In this document: piece after piece, positions 37,718-46,434 of the stretch
How the letters are laid out: the number at the start of each line of letters is the position of its first letter
How positions within the stretch are numbered: the first letter of the stretch is position 1
NCBI RefSeq assembly: GCF_900090265.1
Contig: NZ_LT607752.1
Span: 3,410,001-3,474,000 of the forward strand
DNA from: Micromonospora rifamycinica
GTDB lineage: Bacteria > Actinomycetota > Actinomycetes > Mycobacteriales > Micromonosporaceae
Length of the DNA stretch: 64,000 nucleotides
Direction: 5' to 3'
The notes under the pieces: model-generated
Told to the model about the DNA's origin: nothing
Database searches by the model: none
Seen by the model: only the letters and a program-made list of their open reading frames with translations
Program-made: the position numbers and the translations under genes

Positions 37718-38458
37718 GTAGGAGCGCAGGGCGCGGAGGAAGTCGACCCGGCGGAAGTCGGGCCAGTTGAGTTCGCAGAAGTAGAACTCCGAGTGCGCCG
37801 ACTGCCAGAGCATGAAGCCGGACAGGCGCTGCTCACCGCTGGTCCGGATGATCAGATCCGGGTCGGGCAGCCCCCGGGTGTAGAGGTGCTCGGAGATGTG
37901 GTCCACGTCCAGCGAGCCGGCCAGCTCCTCGATGGTGCCGCCCTTGGCGGCGTGCTCCACCAGCAGCGAACGGACCGCGTCGGCGATCTCGCGCCGGCCG
38001 CCGTACCCGACGGCGATGTTGACCTGCGCGCCGCCGGTGCGCTCCCGGGTGCGCTCCTCGGCGGCCTTGAGCGCCTGGGCGTGCTGCGTCGGCAGCACGT
38101 CGAGCGCCCCGACCATCCGCAACCGCCAGGGGTTACCCTCCTCGGCCAGCTCGGTGGTCAGGTCCTCGATGATCTGGAGCAGTGGATCCAGCTCTTCCGC
38201 CGGCCGGGAGAGGTTGTCCGTGGAGAGCAGCCAGAGCGTGACGTGACCCACGCCGGCCGCGTCGCACCAGCGCAGCAACTCCTTGATCCGCTCGGCGCCC
38301 ATCCGGTGCCCGTCGTTCGGATCGACCAGGCCCATCTCCCGCGCCCACCGGCGGTTGCCGTCGCACATCACGCCCACGTGCCGGGGCACCGGCCGACCGG
38401 CGAGCCGGGCCGTCAGCCGCCGCTCGTAGACGGAGTAGAGGAGTTTCCGCAGAGTCAT
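37688..38458 (-). CDS. uppS: Z-type isoprenyl diphosphate synthase (Rv1086-like)
   Basis: Condenses isopentenyl diphosphate onto an allylic primer in the cis configuration, feeding polyprenyl carrier synthesis. 256 residues: HVGVMCDGNRRWAREMG (catalytic Asp), LLRWCDAAGVGHVTLWLLST, NIAVGYGGRREIADAV, and the C-terminal PDPDLIIRTSGEQRLSGF and WQSAHSEFYF. The LRKLLYSVYERRL start and the RRYGA ending resemble the short-chain Z-farnesyl synthase Rv1086 of M. tuberculosis more than the decaprenyl enzyme; product length is uncertain. TACGCT lies eight bases before the ATG (five before a GTG at 38461). Confidence 0.92.
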   Translation of the reverse strand: MTLRKLLYSVYERRLTARLAGRPVPRHVGVMCDGNRRWAREMGLVDPNDGHRMGAERIKELLRWCDAAGVGHVTLWLLSTDNLSRPAEELDPLLQIIEDLTTELAEEGNPWRLRMVGALDVLPTQHAQALKAAEERTRERTGGAQVNIAVGYGGRREIADAVRSLLVEHAAKGGTIEELAGSLDVDHISEHLYTRGLPDPDLIIRTSGEQRLSGFMLWQSAHSEFYFCELNWPDFRRVDFLRALRSYGTRQRRYGA

Positions 38459-38517
38459 CACCCTGCAGCGTAGCGACCCACCCCCACCACCAGTGCCGCG
38501 GTGGCGCACCTACCGCG

Positions 38518-38573
38518 TGATCAAGAGAAATACGTCAGCTACAGGCCGCTCGATGTCCGAAACCTCTTGATCA
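38518..38573. repeat. 56-bp palindromic repeat, family 1, copy 2
   Basis: Begins TGATCAAGAGAAATACGTCAG and ends ACCTCTTGATCA; the outer 10-11 bp pair perfectly and the inner part is degenerate. It has exactly the length and ends of the copy at 8864-8919. Its last three bases on the plus strand are the TGA stop (minus strand) of the membrane-protein gene at 38571. It separates that gene from uppS. Confidence 0.88.
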
Positions 38574-39443
38574 CCGTGGCTCACCGGCGGGGGTGGGGGT
38601 CGGCGTGGGGGCGGCGCGGTGGAGGGAGTAGAGGGTGAGCAGGACGGCGGCGAGGAGGGGGGCGCCGTCGCGGACCAGGCCGTCCAGGCCCAGCAGCCAC
38701 CAGCAGAGCGGGAGGTCGACCGCGAGGACGCCGAGGGCGATGGTCACCAGCAGGCGGCGGGCCCACGGCCGACCGCGCATCAGGAACGCCGTGCAGAACA
38801 GCACCAGGTAACTGAGCACGACGCCGGCGCCGAACCAGAGCAGCACCACCGGCAGGGCGGCGAGCCGGCCGTCCAGCACCGCCCCGCCGGCCACCAGGGC
38901 GGGCACCAGCGTCAACGGGCTGTAGGTGAAGGCGGCCACCCGGGCGGTGAGCAGCCAGCCGGTGACCTGGGGGCGTTTCGGGGCGACCTCCCGCCAGGTG
39001 ATCGTCCCGCCCTCGACCACCAGGCCCTTACGGTGCCGCACCAGGTGCCCGGCGACCGCGTCCGAGCGGTAGAGCAGCACCACCACGGCGACGCAGAGCG
39101 CGGTGAGCGCCGCGAAGCCGAGCAGGCCGGGCAGCGGCGGCACACCCTGCCGGGGCACCACCAGCCGGCCGACCGCGAACACGGTGGTCACCGCGAGGAT
39201 CAGCCCGAACGGCTTCGCCCCGGCCCGACCCCGGTCCACCTGCCCGATCAGCAGCAGGAAGCCCAGCGAGCGCAGCATCGCCCAACCGGTCCGCACCGCC
39301 AGGCCGAACTCCTGCTCCGGGGCGTACCACCAGTTGAGCAGCTCGACCACGACGGTGGCGGCGGCGGTCGACGCGAGCAGCACGGTCAGCGCCCGGACGG
39401 CGGACGGCCGCCGGACCTGCGGGGTCACGGCGGCCGTCCTCAT
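38571..39443 (-). CDS. Multi-pass membrane protein of unknown function
   Basis: 290 residues with about eight predicted TM helices (for example VRALTVLLASTAAATVVVELL, ALTALCVAVVVLLYRS, VVLLWFGAGVVLSYLVLFC) and a Thr/Pro repeat tail (TPTPTP). No transporter signature recognised. The ATG at 39443 has GGAAG just upstream. It follows pckG after 40 bases in the same direction and may be read from the pckG mRNA. The stop codon is provided by the family 1 palindrome. Confidence 0.78.
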   Translation of the reverse strand: MRTAAVTPQVRRPSAVRALTVLLASTAAATVVVELLNWWYAPEQEFGLAVRTGWAMLRSLGFLLLIGQVDRGRAGAKPFGLILAVTTVFAVGRLVVPRQGVPPLPGLLGFAALTALCVAVVVLLYRSDAVAGHLVRHRKGLVVEGGTITWREVAPKRPQVTGWLLTARVAAFTYSPLTLVPALVAGGAVLDGRLAALPVVLLWFGAGVVLSYLVLFCTAFLMRGRPWARRLLVTIALGVLAVDLPLCWWLLGLDGLVRDGAPLLAAVLLTLYSLHRAAPTPTPTPAGEPR

Positions 39444-39483
39444 GACTTCCGGTGTTGCCCGGTACGGGCGACCGGCACACCTG

Positions 39484-41328
39484 CTAGCGCCGTGGCTGCT
39501 CCGCGTCGAGCCGGGCGCGCAGCGCATCCAGCTCCGACCAGAGGACGGCGGGCAGCTTGTCCCCGAACTTGTCGAACCACTCGGTGACCAGCGGCAGCTC
39601 GTTGCGCCACTCCTCCGGGTCGACCTTGAGCGCGATCCGCACGTCCTCCGGGGTCATGTCGAGCCCGTCGACGTCCAGCGCGTCGGCGGTCGGGACCATG
39701 CCGATCGGCGTCTCGACCGCGTCGGCGGTGCCCTCGATCCGCTCGACGACCCACTTGAGCACCCGCGAGTTCTCGCCGAAGCCCGGCCAGAGGAAGTTGC
39801 CCTCGGCGTCCTTGCGGAACCAGTTCACGTAGTAGATCTTGGGCAGCTTGGCGGCGTCGCCGTCCACGCCCTTGCCCATGTCGATCCAGTGGTTGAAGTA
39901 GTCCCCGGCGTGGTAGCCGATGAACGGCAGCATGGCCATCGGGTCACGGCGCACCACGCCGACCGCGCCGGACGCGGCGGCGGTCGTCTCCGAGGAGAGC
40001 GTCGCCCCCAGGTACACCCCGTGCACCCAGTCCCGCGCCTCGGTGACCAGCGGGATGGTGTCCCGGCGACGGCCACCGAACAGGATCGCGTCGATCGGCA
40101 CCCCGTTCGGGTCGAAGTAGTCGTCGGACAGGATCGGGCACTGGGTGATCGGGGTGCAGAACCGGCTGTTCGCGTGGGAGGAGAGGTGCTCGCTCTCCGG
40201 CGTCCAGTCGTTGCCCTTCCAGTCGACCAGGTGGGCCGGCGGCTCGCCCATCCCCTCCCACCAGATGTCGCCGTCGTCGGTGAGGGCGACGTTGGTGAAG
40301 ATCGAGTTGCCCCGGTCCAGCGTCCGCATCGCGTTGGCGTTGGTCTTCCAGTCGGTGCCCGGGGCGACGCCGAACAGGCCGTACTCCGGGTTGACCGCGT
40401 AGAGGCGGCCGTCGGAGCCGAACCGCATCCAGGCGATGTCGTCGCCGATGGTCTCGACCTTCCAGCCCGGGATGGTCGGCTCCAGCATGGCCAGGTTGGT
40501 CTTGCCGCAGGCGGACGGGAACGCGCCCGCCACGTGGTAGACCTTCCCCTCCGGCGAGGTGATCTTGAGGATCAGCATGTGCTCGGCGAGCCAGCCCTCG
40601 TCCCGCCCCATCACGCTGGCGATCCGTAGCGAGTAGCACTTCTTGCCGAGCAGCGAGTTGCCGCCGTAACCGGAGCCGAAGGACCAGATCTCCCGGGTCT
40701 CCGGGAAGTGCGAGATGTACTTCGTCTCGTTGCACGGCCAGGCGACGTCGGACTGGCCGGGGGCGAGCGGGGCGCCGATGGAGTGCAGCGCGTGCACGAA
40801 GTCGGCGTCGTCGCCCATCGCGGCGAGCACGCTCGCGCCCATCCGGGTCATGATCCGCATGGAGGCGACCACGTACGGGCTGTCGGTGATCTCGACGCCG
40901 AACATCGGGTTCTCGGCCTCGACCGGCCCCATGCAGAACGGGATGACGTACATCGTCCGGCCGCGCATCGCGCCCCGGTAGAGGTCGGTCATCGTCCGTT
41001 TCATGTCGGCCGGCGCCATCCAGTTGTTGGTGGGGCCGGCGTCCGCCTCGTCCACGGAACAGATGAACGTGCGCTCCTCGACACGGGCGACGTCCGTGGG
41101 GTCGGTGCGGGCGTAGAACGAGTTCGGCTTCTTCTCCGGGTTCAGCCGGACCAGGGTGCCGTTGTCGACGAGTTCGTCGGTGAGACGCCGCCACTCCTCA
41201 TCGGAACCGTCCACCCAGACCACCCGGTCAGGCGTGGTGAGTTCCGCGATCTCCCGGACCCAGGCGAGCAGCTTGGGGTGGGTGGTGGGGGCCTGATCGA
41301 TCCCCCGCACAGTAGCCGGAGCAACCAT
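39484..41328 (-). CDS. pckG: GTP-dependent phosphoenolpyruvate carboxykinase
   Basis: Converts oxaloacetate and GTP to PEP, the entry to gluconeogenesis. 614 residues, full length. Visible are [28 protein letters not shown], the P-loop [14 protein letters not shown] near residue 270 with the PEPCK-specific cysteine, [27 protein letters not shown] and [19 protein letters not shown] (guanine-binding). The ATG at 41328 has an AAGGAGATG ribosome site. A CRP-like site lies about 140 bases upstream, suggesting cAMP-linked control. Confidence 0.98.
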   Translation of the reverse strand: MVAPATVRGIDQAPTTHPKLLAWVREIAELTTPDRVVWVDGSDEEWRRLTDELVDNGTLVRLNPEKKPNSFYARTDPTDVARVEERTFICSVDEADAGPTNNWMAPADMKRTMTDLYRGAMRGRTMYVIPFCMGPVEAENPMFGVEITDSPYVVASMRIMTRMGASVLAAMGDDADFVHALHSIGAPLAPGQSDVAWPCNETKYISHFPETREIWSFGSGYGGNSLLGKKCYSLRIASVMGRDEGWLAEHMLILKITSPEGKVYHVAGAFPSACGKTNLAMLEPTIPGWKVETIGDDIAWMRFGSDGRLYAVNPEYGLFGVAPGTDWKTNANAMRTLDRGNSIFTNVALTDDGDIWWEGMGEPPAHLVDWKGNDWTPESEHLSSHANSRFCTPITQCPILSDDYFDPNGVPIDAILFGGRRRDTIPLVTEARDWVHGVYLGATLSSETTAAASGAVGVVRRDPMAMLPFIGYHAGDYFNHWIDMGKGVDGDAAKLPKIYYVNWFRKDAEGNFLWPGFGENSRVLKWVVERIEGTADAVETPIGMVPTADALDVDGLDMTPEDVRIALKVDPEEWRNELPLVTEWFDKFGDKLPAVLWSELDALRARLDAEQPRR

Positions 41329-41685
41329 GACTCATCTCCTTGTGGTCGACGCTGACCGATTTATGGGATGCACGAGTCTCGGCCGACGCGGGCCGCGTCG
41401 CCTTCGTGGAAACCTGGGATTGGCCCCAGCGTAAACCGGGTCGACCCGCGAGTCAGTGGGACTGGTTGTGAACAACTGCACAAGGTGCGGCCCGGCTGCG
41501 GCAACACGAGCTGATACCCGCTTTCACGCGCAGTTTCACGCAAATCTTCCGACGAACTGCCGACGCCCCGGTAACGGCGGGCGGGAAACGGCGGAACCGG
41601 GCGGCCGGGCGGCCGGGGTCACGGCACGGCGGCGGGTCGCCGGCGGTGCCCCGTCCGAAGTGCCGGCAACCGGTACGCTCGCGAG
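41329..41685. promoter_or_regulatory. pckG regulatory region with CRP-like operator
   Basis: This 357-base divergent gap carries, reading towards pckG, a TACGCT -10 box (41434-41429), the palindrome CGGGTCGACCCG (41437-41448), a CRP-like site TTGTG-AACAACTG-CACAA (41466-41483, nine of ten matches to TGTGA-N6-TCACA), and a direct repeat TTTCACGC (41522-41529, 41534-41541). The leader is about 95 bases. On the other side the gtrA -10 box is TACGCT at 41674-41679. No gene is seen inside. Confidence 0.5.
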
Positions 41686-42234
41686 GTGGCCGCGACGATG
41701 ACCGGGGACCAGCCTGGTGCCCCGCATACCCGCCCGGGTCTGGTCCGTTCGTTGCTGGACCGCTTCGGCCACCTCATCCGCGAGTTGAGCAAGTTCGCCA
41801 CGGTGGGCGGGGTGGCCTTTCTGGTCGACTTCGCCCTGTTCAACTACCTGACGCTGGTCCGGGGCGTGGAGCCGGTGACCGCCCGGGTGGTTTCGACGGT
41901 GATCGCGGCGACCGTCGCGTTCGTCGGCAACCGCTTCTGGACCTGGCGGCACCGGGCGCGCTCCAACCCGGCCCGCGAGTACGCGCTGTTCTTCTTCTTC
42001 AACGCGGTCGGCCTGGGCATCGCGGTGGCCTGCCTGGCGGGCAGCCGCTACGGGCTGGGCAGCGTCTGGCCCGGCGTCTTCCGCACCCCGTTGGCCGACA
42101 ACATCGCCAGCTACGTGGTGGGCACCGCGCTCGGCACGATGTTCCGGTTCTGGTCGTACCGACGGTTCGTCTTCGTGGATGCGGGAACTCCTGCGGCTCC
42201 GGAGGTGACCGGCGACCCGTCACCCGGTTCGTGA
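41686..42234 (+). CDS. GtrA family membrane protein, copy 1
   Basis: 182 residues with four TM helices and the GtrA signatures LSKFATVGGVAFLVDFALF, AFVGNRFWTWRHRAR and MFRFWSYRRFVF. GtrA proteins are thought to move lipid-linked sugars across the membrane for wall or O-antigen glycosylation. TACGCT lies exactly six bases before the GTG, so the mRNA is probably leaderless. A second GtrA gene follows after 60 bases with its own -10 box. No cognate glycosyltransferase is adjacent. Confidence 0.92.
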   Translation: MAATMTGDQPGAPHTRPGLVRSLLDRFGHLIRELSKFATVGGVAFLVDFALFNYLTLVRGVEPVTARVVSTVIAATVAFVGNRFWTWRHRARSNPAREYALFFFFNAVGLGIAVACLAGSRYGLGSVWPGVFRTPLADNIASYVVGTALGTMFRFWSYRRFVFVDAGTPAAPEVTGDPSPGS

Positions 42235-42294
42235 GCGGTCGCCCACCGTCCAGCCGGAGACTCCGGCATCCTCCTCTGCCCTAAGGTGTTGCGC

Positions 42295-43056
42295 ATGCGT
42301 CTTGTCCGTCTGCTGCCCGAGCGCTGGCAGAAGTTCATCCGCGAGGCGCTCAAATTCGGCATCGTGGGGGGCGTCAACACCGTTATCAATTACGCGGTGT
42401 TCAACGCCCTGGCACTCACCGTTTTTGTCGACGGTCAACTGAAGGCGACGGTCATCGCCACGATCGTGGCCACCATCACGTCGTATCTGATGAATCGTCA
42501 CTGGACGTACCGGGATCGGCCGAAATCAGCACTTCGACGGGAATACGCCCTCTTCTTCCTGTTCAACGGTGCCGGTCTGATCATCGAGCTGGGCGTGCTC
42601 GCCGCCGCCAAGTACGGGCTGGGGTTCACCAGCCTGCTCGCGCTCAACGTGGCGAAGACCGGCGGCGTGCTGCTCGCCACCCTGTTCCGCTTCTGGTCCT
42701 ACCGGACCTTCGTCTTCCAGCCGGTGCCCCGGCACGCCGAGGAGAGCTGGCACTCCATCAAACGGGACGAGTGGGACACGATGGCCGAGCTGGATCCGGT
42801 CGCCGAGCTGGCCGAATCCGTCAGCGAGCTGGAAGAGGCCCAGGACCAGCCGGACCGGCGGCCCGACCCGGCCGGCGGCCCCCCACTCCGGCCCGCCACC
42901 GAACCGCCGCTCACGCCCGCGCCGGCCACCGATGGGGTGTTCACCTCCGCCCAGGGCGGGAGCGCCGGCGTCGCGCGGACGGCGGCCGGCGGTGACCTGA
43001 ACGCGGAGCTGGCCACCGAGCTGCACGCCGGCACCAACCGCGCACCACGCGCCTGA
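42295..43056 (+). CDS. GtrA family membrane protein, copy 2, with long acidic C-terminus
   Basis: 253 residues. The first 140 form the same four-helix GtrA domain (ALKFGIVGGVNTVINYAVFN, TSYLMNRHWTYRDRP, LFRFWSYRTFVFQP). The remaining 110 residues are a hydrophilic, acidic and proline-rich extension (AELAESVSELEEAQDQPDR) absent from copy 1. TAAGGT seven bases before the ATG at 42295 suggests independent leaderless transcription. The N-terminal part is slightly less GC-rich than its neighbours. The two copies are paralogues, probably forming hetero-oligomers or serving different sugars (inference). Confidence 0.9.
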   Translation: MRLVRLLPERWQKFIREALKFGIVGGVNTVINYAVFNALALTVFVDGQLKATVIATIVATITSYLMNRHWTYRDRPKSALRREYALFFLFNGAGLIIELGVLAAAKYGLGFTSLLALNVAKTGGVLLATLFRFWSYRTFVFQPVPRHAEESWHSIKRDEWDTMAELDPVAELAESVSELEEAQDQPDRRPDPAGGPPLRPATEPPLTPAPATDGVFTSAQGGSAGVARTAAGGDLNAELATELHAGTNRAPRA

Positions 43057-43125
43057 CCGGCCCGACCCCGCGACGCACCACACCGCTACCCGACCGGGCA
43101 AAGGCCCCACGATCCCGGCCGACAC

Positions 43126-43148
43126 GGCCCCGGGGACGCCCCGGGGCC
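43126..43148. terminator. 10-bp perfect hairpin between convergent gtrA and PH-domain genes
   Basis: GGCCCCGGGG-ACG-CCCCGGGGCC, in a 104-base gap between two genes that end towards each other. Confidence 0.7.
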
Positions 43149-43160
43149 AGCGCGCCCGGA

Positions 43161-43733
43161 TCAGCCGGTGGTGTCGCGCAGCGGCTTGCCCTCCCGCATG
43201 TCGGCCAGGATCTCGCGCATCTCACCGTCGCCCAGCGTGTGCTTGTCGTGCTGCGCCTCCACCAGCTCGTAGAGGGTGGTCTGCACCCGGTCGACCCGGG
43301 GCACGTCGACGAGCACCGACTGACCGCGTTCCCCGGCCGACTCGATGGTCAGGGTGCCGCAGCCGAGCAGCCGCTCGACGAAACGCTGACTCATCGAGTG
43401 GTCGTTGATCCGGGCCAGCGGCAGGTCCCGCCGGTGCCGGGAGAAGACCCCCTCCTGGAGCAGCACCCGCTCGTTGGTGAACAGGTAGTGCGTGCTGCGC
43501 CAGACCAGGAACGGCCACAGTCCCAGCCAAAGCGCCGCGATCAGGAACAGCCCGGCGACGACGGAGAGCACGATGGTGCCGCCGTCGCCGTCGGGCAGCA
43601 GGAGCCAGCCCGCCACCACCGCCGCGACGCCGACCACCAGCACCAGGGCCGGCCGCAGCAGCGCCTTCCAGTGCGGGTGCAGGTGCAGGACGACGTGCTC
43701 GTCCTCGGTGAGCACGTCTTCGGGGAACGCCAC
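43161..43733 (-). CDS. Bacterial PH-domain (DUF304-type) membrane protein
   Basis: 190 residues. Two TM helices (LRPALVLVVGVAAVVAGWLLL and LSVVAGLFLIAALWLGLWPFL) followed by a bacterial pleckstrin-homology-like domain: YLFTNERVLLQEGVFSRHRRDL, then INDHSMSQRFVERLLGCGTLTIESAGERG, the classic bPH2 pattern. Function unknown; such proteins are often envelope-stress or secretion linked. The GTG at 43733 has TAGGAGG five bases upstream. It is close to birA, in the same direction with a 116-base gap. Confidence 0.9.
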   Translation of the reverse strand: MAFPEDVLTEDEHVVLHLHPHWKALLRPALVLVVGVAAVVAGWLLLPDGDGGTIVLSVVAGLFLIAALWLGLWPFLVWRSTHYLFTNERVLLQEGVFSRHRRDLPLARINDHSMSQRFVERLLGCGTLTIESAGERGQSVLVDVPRVDRVQTTLYELVEAQHDKHTLGDGEMREILADMREGKPLRDTTG

Positions 43734-43849
43734 GGGAACCTCCTAGCCGACAACCGGACGCGCTGACCGTAACCGGTCGACACGACCCGTCGGATCAGCC
43801 GGGCGGCCCGCCGTGCACCCCGCGCACGAACCGACCGGAAACCGCCCGG

Positions 43850-44725
43850 TCAGCGCAGGTGCAGCACGTCCCCGGCGGCCAGCCGACGCTCCCCGGCGGC
43901 GGTGTCGACCAGCAGGTGCCCGTCGGGATCCACCCCGGTGGCGAGCCCGGTCAACGCGGAGCCGTCGGGCAGCAGCACCCGCACCTGCCGGCCCACCGTG
44001 GCACAGGAGGCCAGGTAGGCCTCCCGCAGGCCGCACGCGTCGGCGTCGCCGCCGGCCACCCGCCACCGGTCGTACCAGTCGGCGAGCGCCCGCAGCAGGG
44101 CGCGCAGCAGCGGATCACGATCGGTCGCCGTGGCACCGGCGAGCTGCAGCGAGGTGGCCGGCAGCCCGGTCGGGTTCTCCGGCAGCTCGTCGGCGCGCAG
44201 CGTCACGTTCAACCCGATGCCGAGCACGATCGCGGGGGGCTCCCCGACGACGGCGGCCGGCACCGCCTCGGCCAGGATGCCGGCGCACTTGGCCTCGCCG
44301 AGCAGCAGGTCGTTGGGCCACTTCAACCCGGCGTCCAGTTCGGCCAGCCGGGAGACCGCCTCGACCAGCGCGACGCCGGCCAGCAGCGGCAGCCAGCCGT
44401 ACCCGGTCGGTGGGGCCGGCGGCCAGTCGCGTTCGGTGACCGCCTCGCCGGGCCGGAGCAGGACGCTGGTCGCCAGGCCCGCCCGGGGCGGCGACTGCCA
44501 GGCCCGGCCGCGCCGGCCCCGGCCGGCGGTCTGCCGCTCGGCGACCACCACCAGCCCCTCCGGCTCACCGGCCCGGGCGGCGTCGGCCGCGTCCGCGTTG
44601 GTCGAGCCGGTCTCCGGGCGCAGGTCCAGCCGCCGCCAGGGGCCCAGCGGCGCGGTCAACGCCCGGGACAGCCGCGCCGCCGACAGCGGCGGTCGGTCCA
44701 GATCGGTGTACGGCGAGCCCGGCAT
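43850..44725 (-). CDS. birA: Biotin-[acetyl-CoA-carboxylase] ligase
   Basis: Attaches biotin to the carrier lysine of acyl-CoA carboxylases, here the AccA3 encoded at 60.7 kb. 291 residues without an N-terminal DNA-binding domain, so it is a non-repressor type. Motifs: ETGSTNADAADAAR, ERQTAGRGRRGRAWQSPP (biotinyl-AMP loop), LKWPNDLLLGEAKCAGILAE and VLGIGLNVTL. TAGGCT sits six bases before the ATG, so it is probably leaderless. It diverges from accD5, the same arrangement as Rv3279c-Rv3280. Confidence 0.95.
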   Translation of the reverse strand: MPGSPYTDLDRPPLSAARLSRALTAPLGPWRRLDLRPETGSTNADAADAARAGEPEGLVVVAERQTAGRGRRGRAWQSPPRAGLATSVLLRPGEAVTERDWPPAPPTGYGWLPLLAGVALVEAVSRLAELDAGLKWPNDLLLGEAKCAGILAEAVPAAVVGEPPAIVLGIGLNVTLRADELPENPTGLPATSLQLAGATATDRDPLLRALLRALADWYDRWRVAGGDADACGLREAYLASCATVGRQVRVLLPDGSALTGLATGVDPDGHLLVDTAAGERRLAAGDVLHLR

Positions 44726-44835
44726 CCCGCCAGCCTACGGGCCGGGCCGGCGACCCCGCCCGGTCAGCCGCCGGCGGAGGCCGGTGAGGTGCACTGCACA
44801 GCGGCGCCGGCCTGAACCATCGTTATATTCCCTGG

Positions 44836-46416
44836 GTGACTACCGAGACCGGGACCAACATCCACAGCACCGCGGGCAAGCTGGCGGACCTGGAGCGCCG
44901 GGTCGACGAGGCGGTGCACGCGGGAGCGCGCGGCGTCGAGAAGCAGCACGCGCGGGGCAAGAAGACCGCCCGGGAGCGGATCGAGCTGCTGCTCGACGAG
45001 GGCTCCTTCGTCGAGTTGGACGAGTTCGCCCGGCACCGGTCCACCAACTTCGGGCTGGACCGCACCCGCCCGTACGGCGACGGGGTGGTCACCGGCTACG
45101 GCACCGTGGACGGCCGGCAGGTCTGCGTCTTCGCGCAGGACTTCACGGTCTTCGGCGGCTCCCTCGGCGAGGTCTTCGGCGAAAAGATCGTCAAGGTGAT
45201 GGACCTGGCCATGAAGATCGGCTGCCCGGTGGTCGGGATCAACGACTCCGGTGGGGCACGCATCCAGGAGGGCGTCGTCTCGCTCGGCCTCTACGGCGAG
45301 ATCTTCTTCCGCAACGTGCGGGCCAGCGGGGTCATCCCGCAGATCTCCCTGATCATGGGTCCGTGCGCGGGCGGCGCGGTCTACTCCCCGGCGGTCACCG
45401 ACTTCACCGTGATGGTCGACCGGACCTCGCACATGTTCATCACCGGCCCGGACGTCATCAAGACGGTCACCGGCGAGGACGTGGCGATGGAGGAGCTGGG
45501 CGGCGCGCGCACCCACAACACGCGCAGCGGCAACGCGCACTACCTCGCCGCCGACGAGGACGACGCGATCGACTACGTCAGGGCGCTGCTGTCCTACCTG
45601 CCGTCGAACAACCTCGACGAGCCGGTCGTCGTCGACGCCCCGGCCGACCTCGACGTCACCGACGCCGACCGGGAGCTGGACACCCTGATCCCCGACTCGG
45701 CCAACCAGCCGTACGACATGCACCGCGTCGTCGCGCACGTCCTCGACGACGGCGAGTTCCTGGAGGTGCAGCCGCTCTACGCGCAGAACATGCTGGTCGG
45801 CTACGGCCGGGTGGAGGGCCGCCCGGTGGGGGTCGTCGCCAACCAGCCGATGCACTTCGCCGGCACCCTGGACATCGCCGCCTCGGAGAAGGCGGCCCGC
45901 TTCGTCCGCACCTGCGACGCCTTCAACATCCCGGTGCTGACCTTCGTGGACGTCCCCGGTTTCCTGCCCGGCACCGGCCAGGAGTGGGACGGCATCATCC
46001 GCCGGGGCGCGAAGCTCATCTACGCGTACGCCGAGGCCACCGTGCCGAAGGTCACCGTGATCACCCGCAAGGCGTACGGCGGGGCGTACGACGTGATGGG
46101 TTCCAAGCATCTCGGGGCGGACCTGAACTTCGCCTGGCCGACGGCGCAGATCGCGGTGATGGGCGCGCAGGGCGCGGTGAACATCCTCTACCGGCAGGAG
46201 CTGGCCGCCGCCGAGGACCCGGCCGCCGTGCGCGCCGAGCGGATCGCCGAGTACGAGGACACCCTGGCCAACCCGTACGTCGCCGCCGAGCGCGGGTACG
46301 TCGACGCGGTGATCCCGCCGCACGAGACCCGGACCCAGATCGTCCGGGCGCTGCGGGTGCTGCGGACCAAGCGGGAGACCCTGCCGCCGAAGAAGCACGG
46401 CAACATCCCGCTGTAG
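44836..46416 (+). CDS. accD5: Acyl-CoA carboxylase beta subunit (AccD5/PccB type)
   Basis: Carboxyltransferase subunit that moves CO2 from carboxybiotin to propionyl- or acetyl-CoA. 526 residues, two crotonase-like halves. [20 protein letters not shown] and [16 protein letters not shown] form the first oxyanion site; [20 protein letters not shown] and [18 protein letters not shown] the second. A TATATT -10 box exactly six bases before the GTG indicates a leaderless mRNA. The family's epsilon subunit gene, normally adjacent, lies 7 kb downstream at 53340. Confidence 0.94.
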   Translation: MTTETGTNIHSTAGKLADLERRVDEAVHAGARGVEKQHARGKKTARERIELLLDEGSFVELDEFARHRSTNFGLDRTRPYGDGVVTGYGTVDGRQVCVFAQDFTVFGGSLGEVFGEKIVKVMDLAMKIGCPVVGINDSGGARIQEGVVSLGLYGEIFFRNVRASGVIPQISLIMGPCAGGAVYSPAVTDFTVMVDRTSHMFITGPDVIKTVTGEDVAMEELGGARTHNTRSGNAHYLAADEDDAIDYVRALLSYLPSNNLDEPVVVDAPADLDVTDADRELDTLIPDSANQPYDMHRVVAHVLDDGEFLEVQPLYAQNMLVGYGRVEGRPVGVVANQPMHFAGTLDIAASEKAARFVRTCDAFNIPVLTFVDVPGFLPGTGQEWDGIIRRGAKLIYAYAEATVPKVTVITRKAYGGAYDVMGSKHLGADLNFAWPTAQIAVMGAQGAVNILYRQELAAAEDPAAVRAERIAEYEDTLANPYVAAERGYVDAVIPPHETRTQIVRALRVLRTKRETLPPKKHGNIPL

Positions 46417-46434
46417 CCCGCCGGCCCGGGTGGG

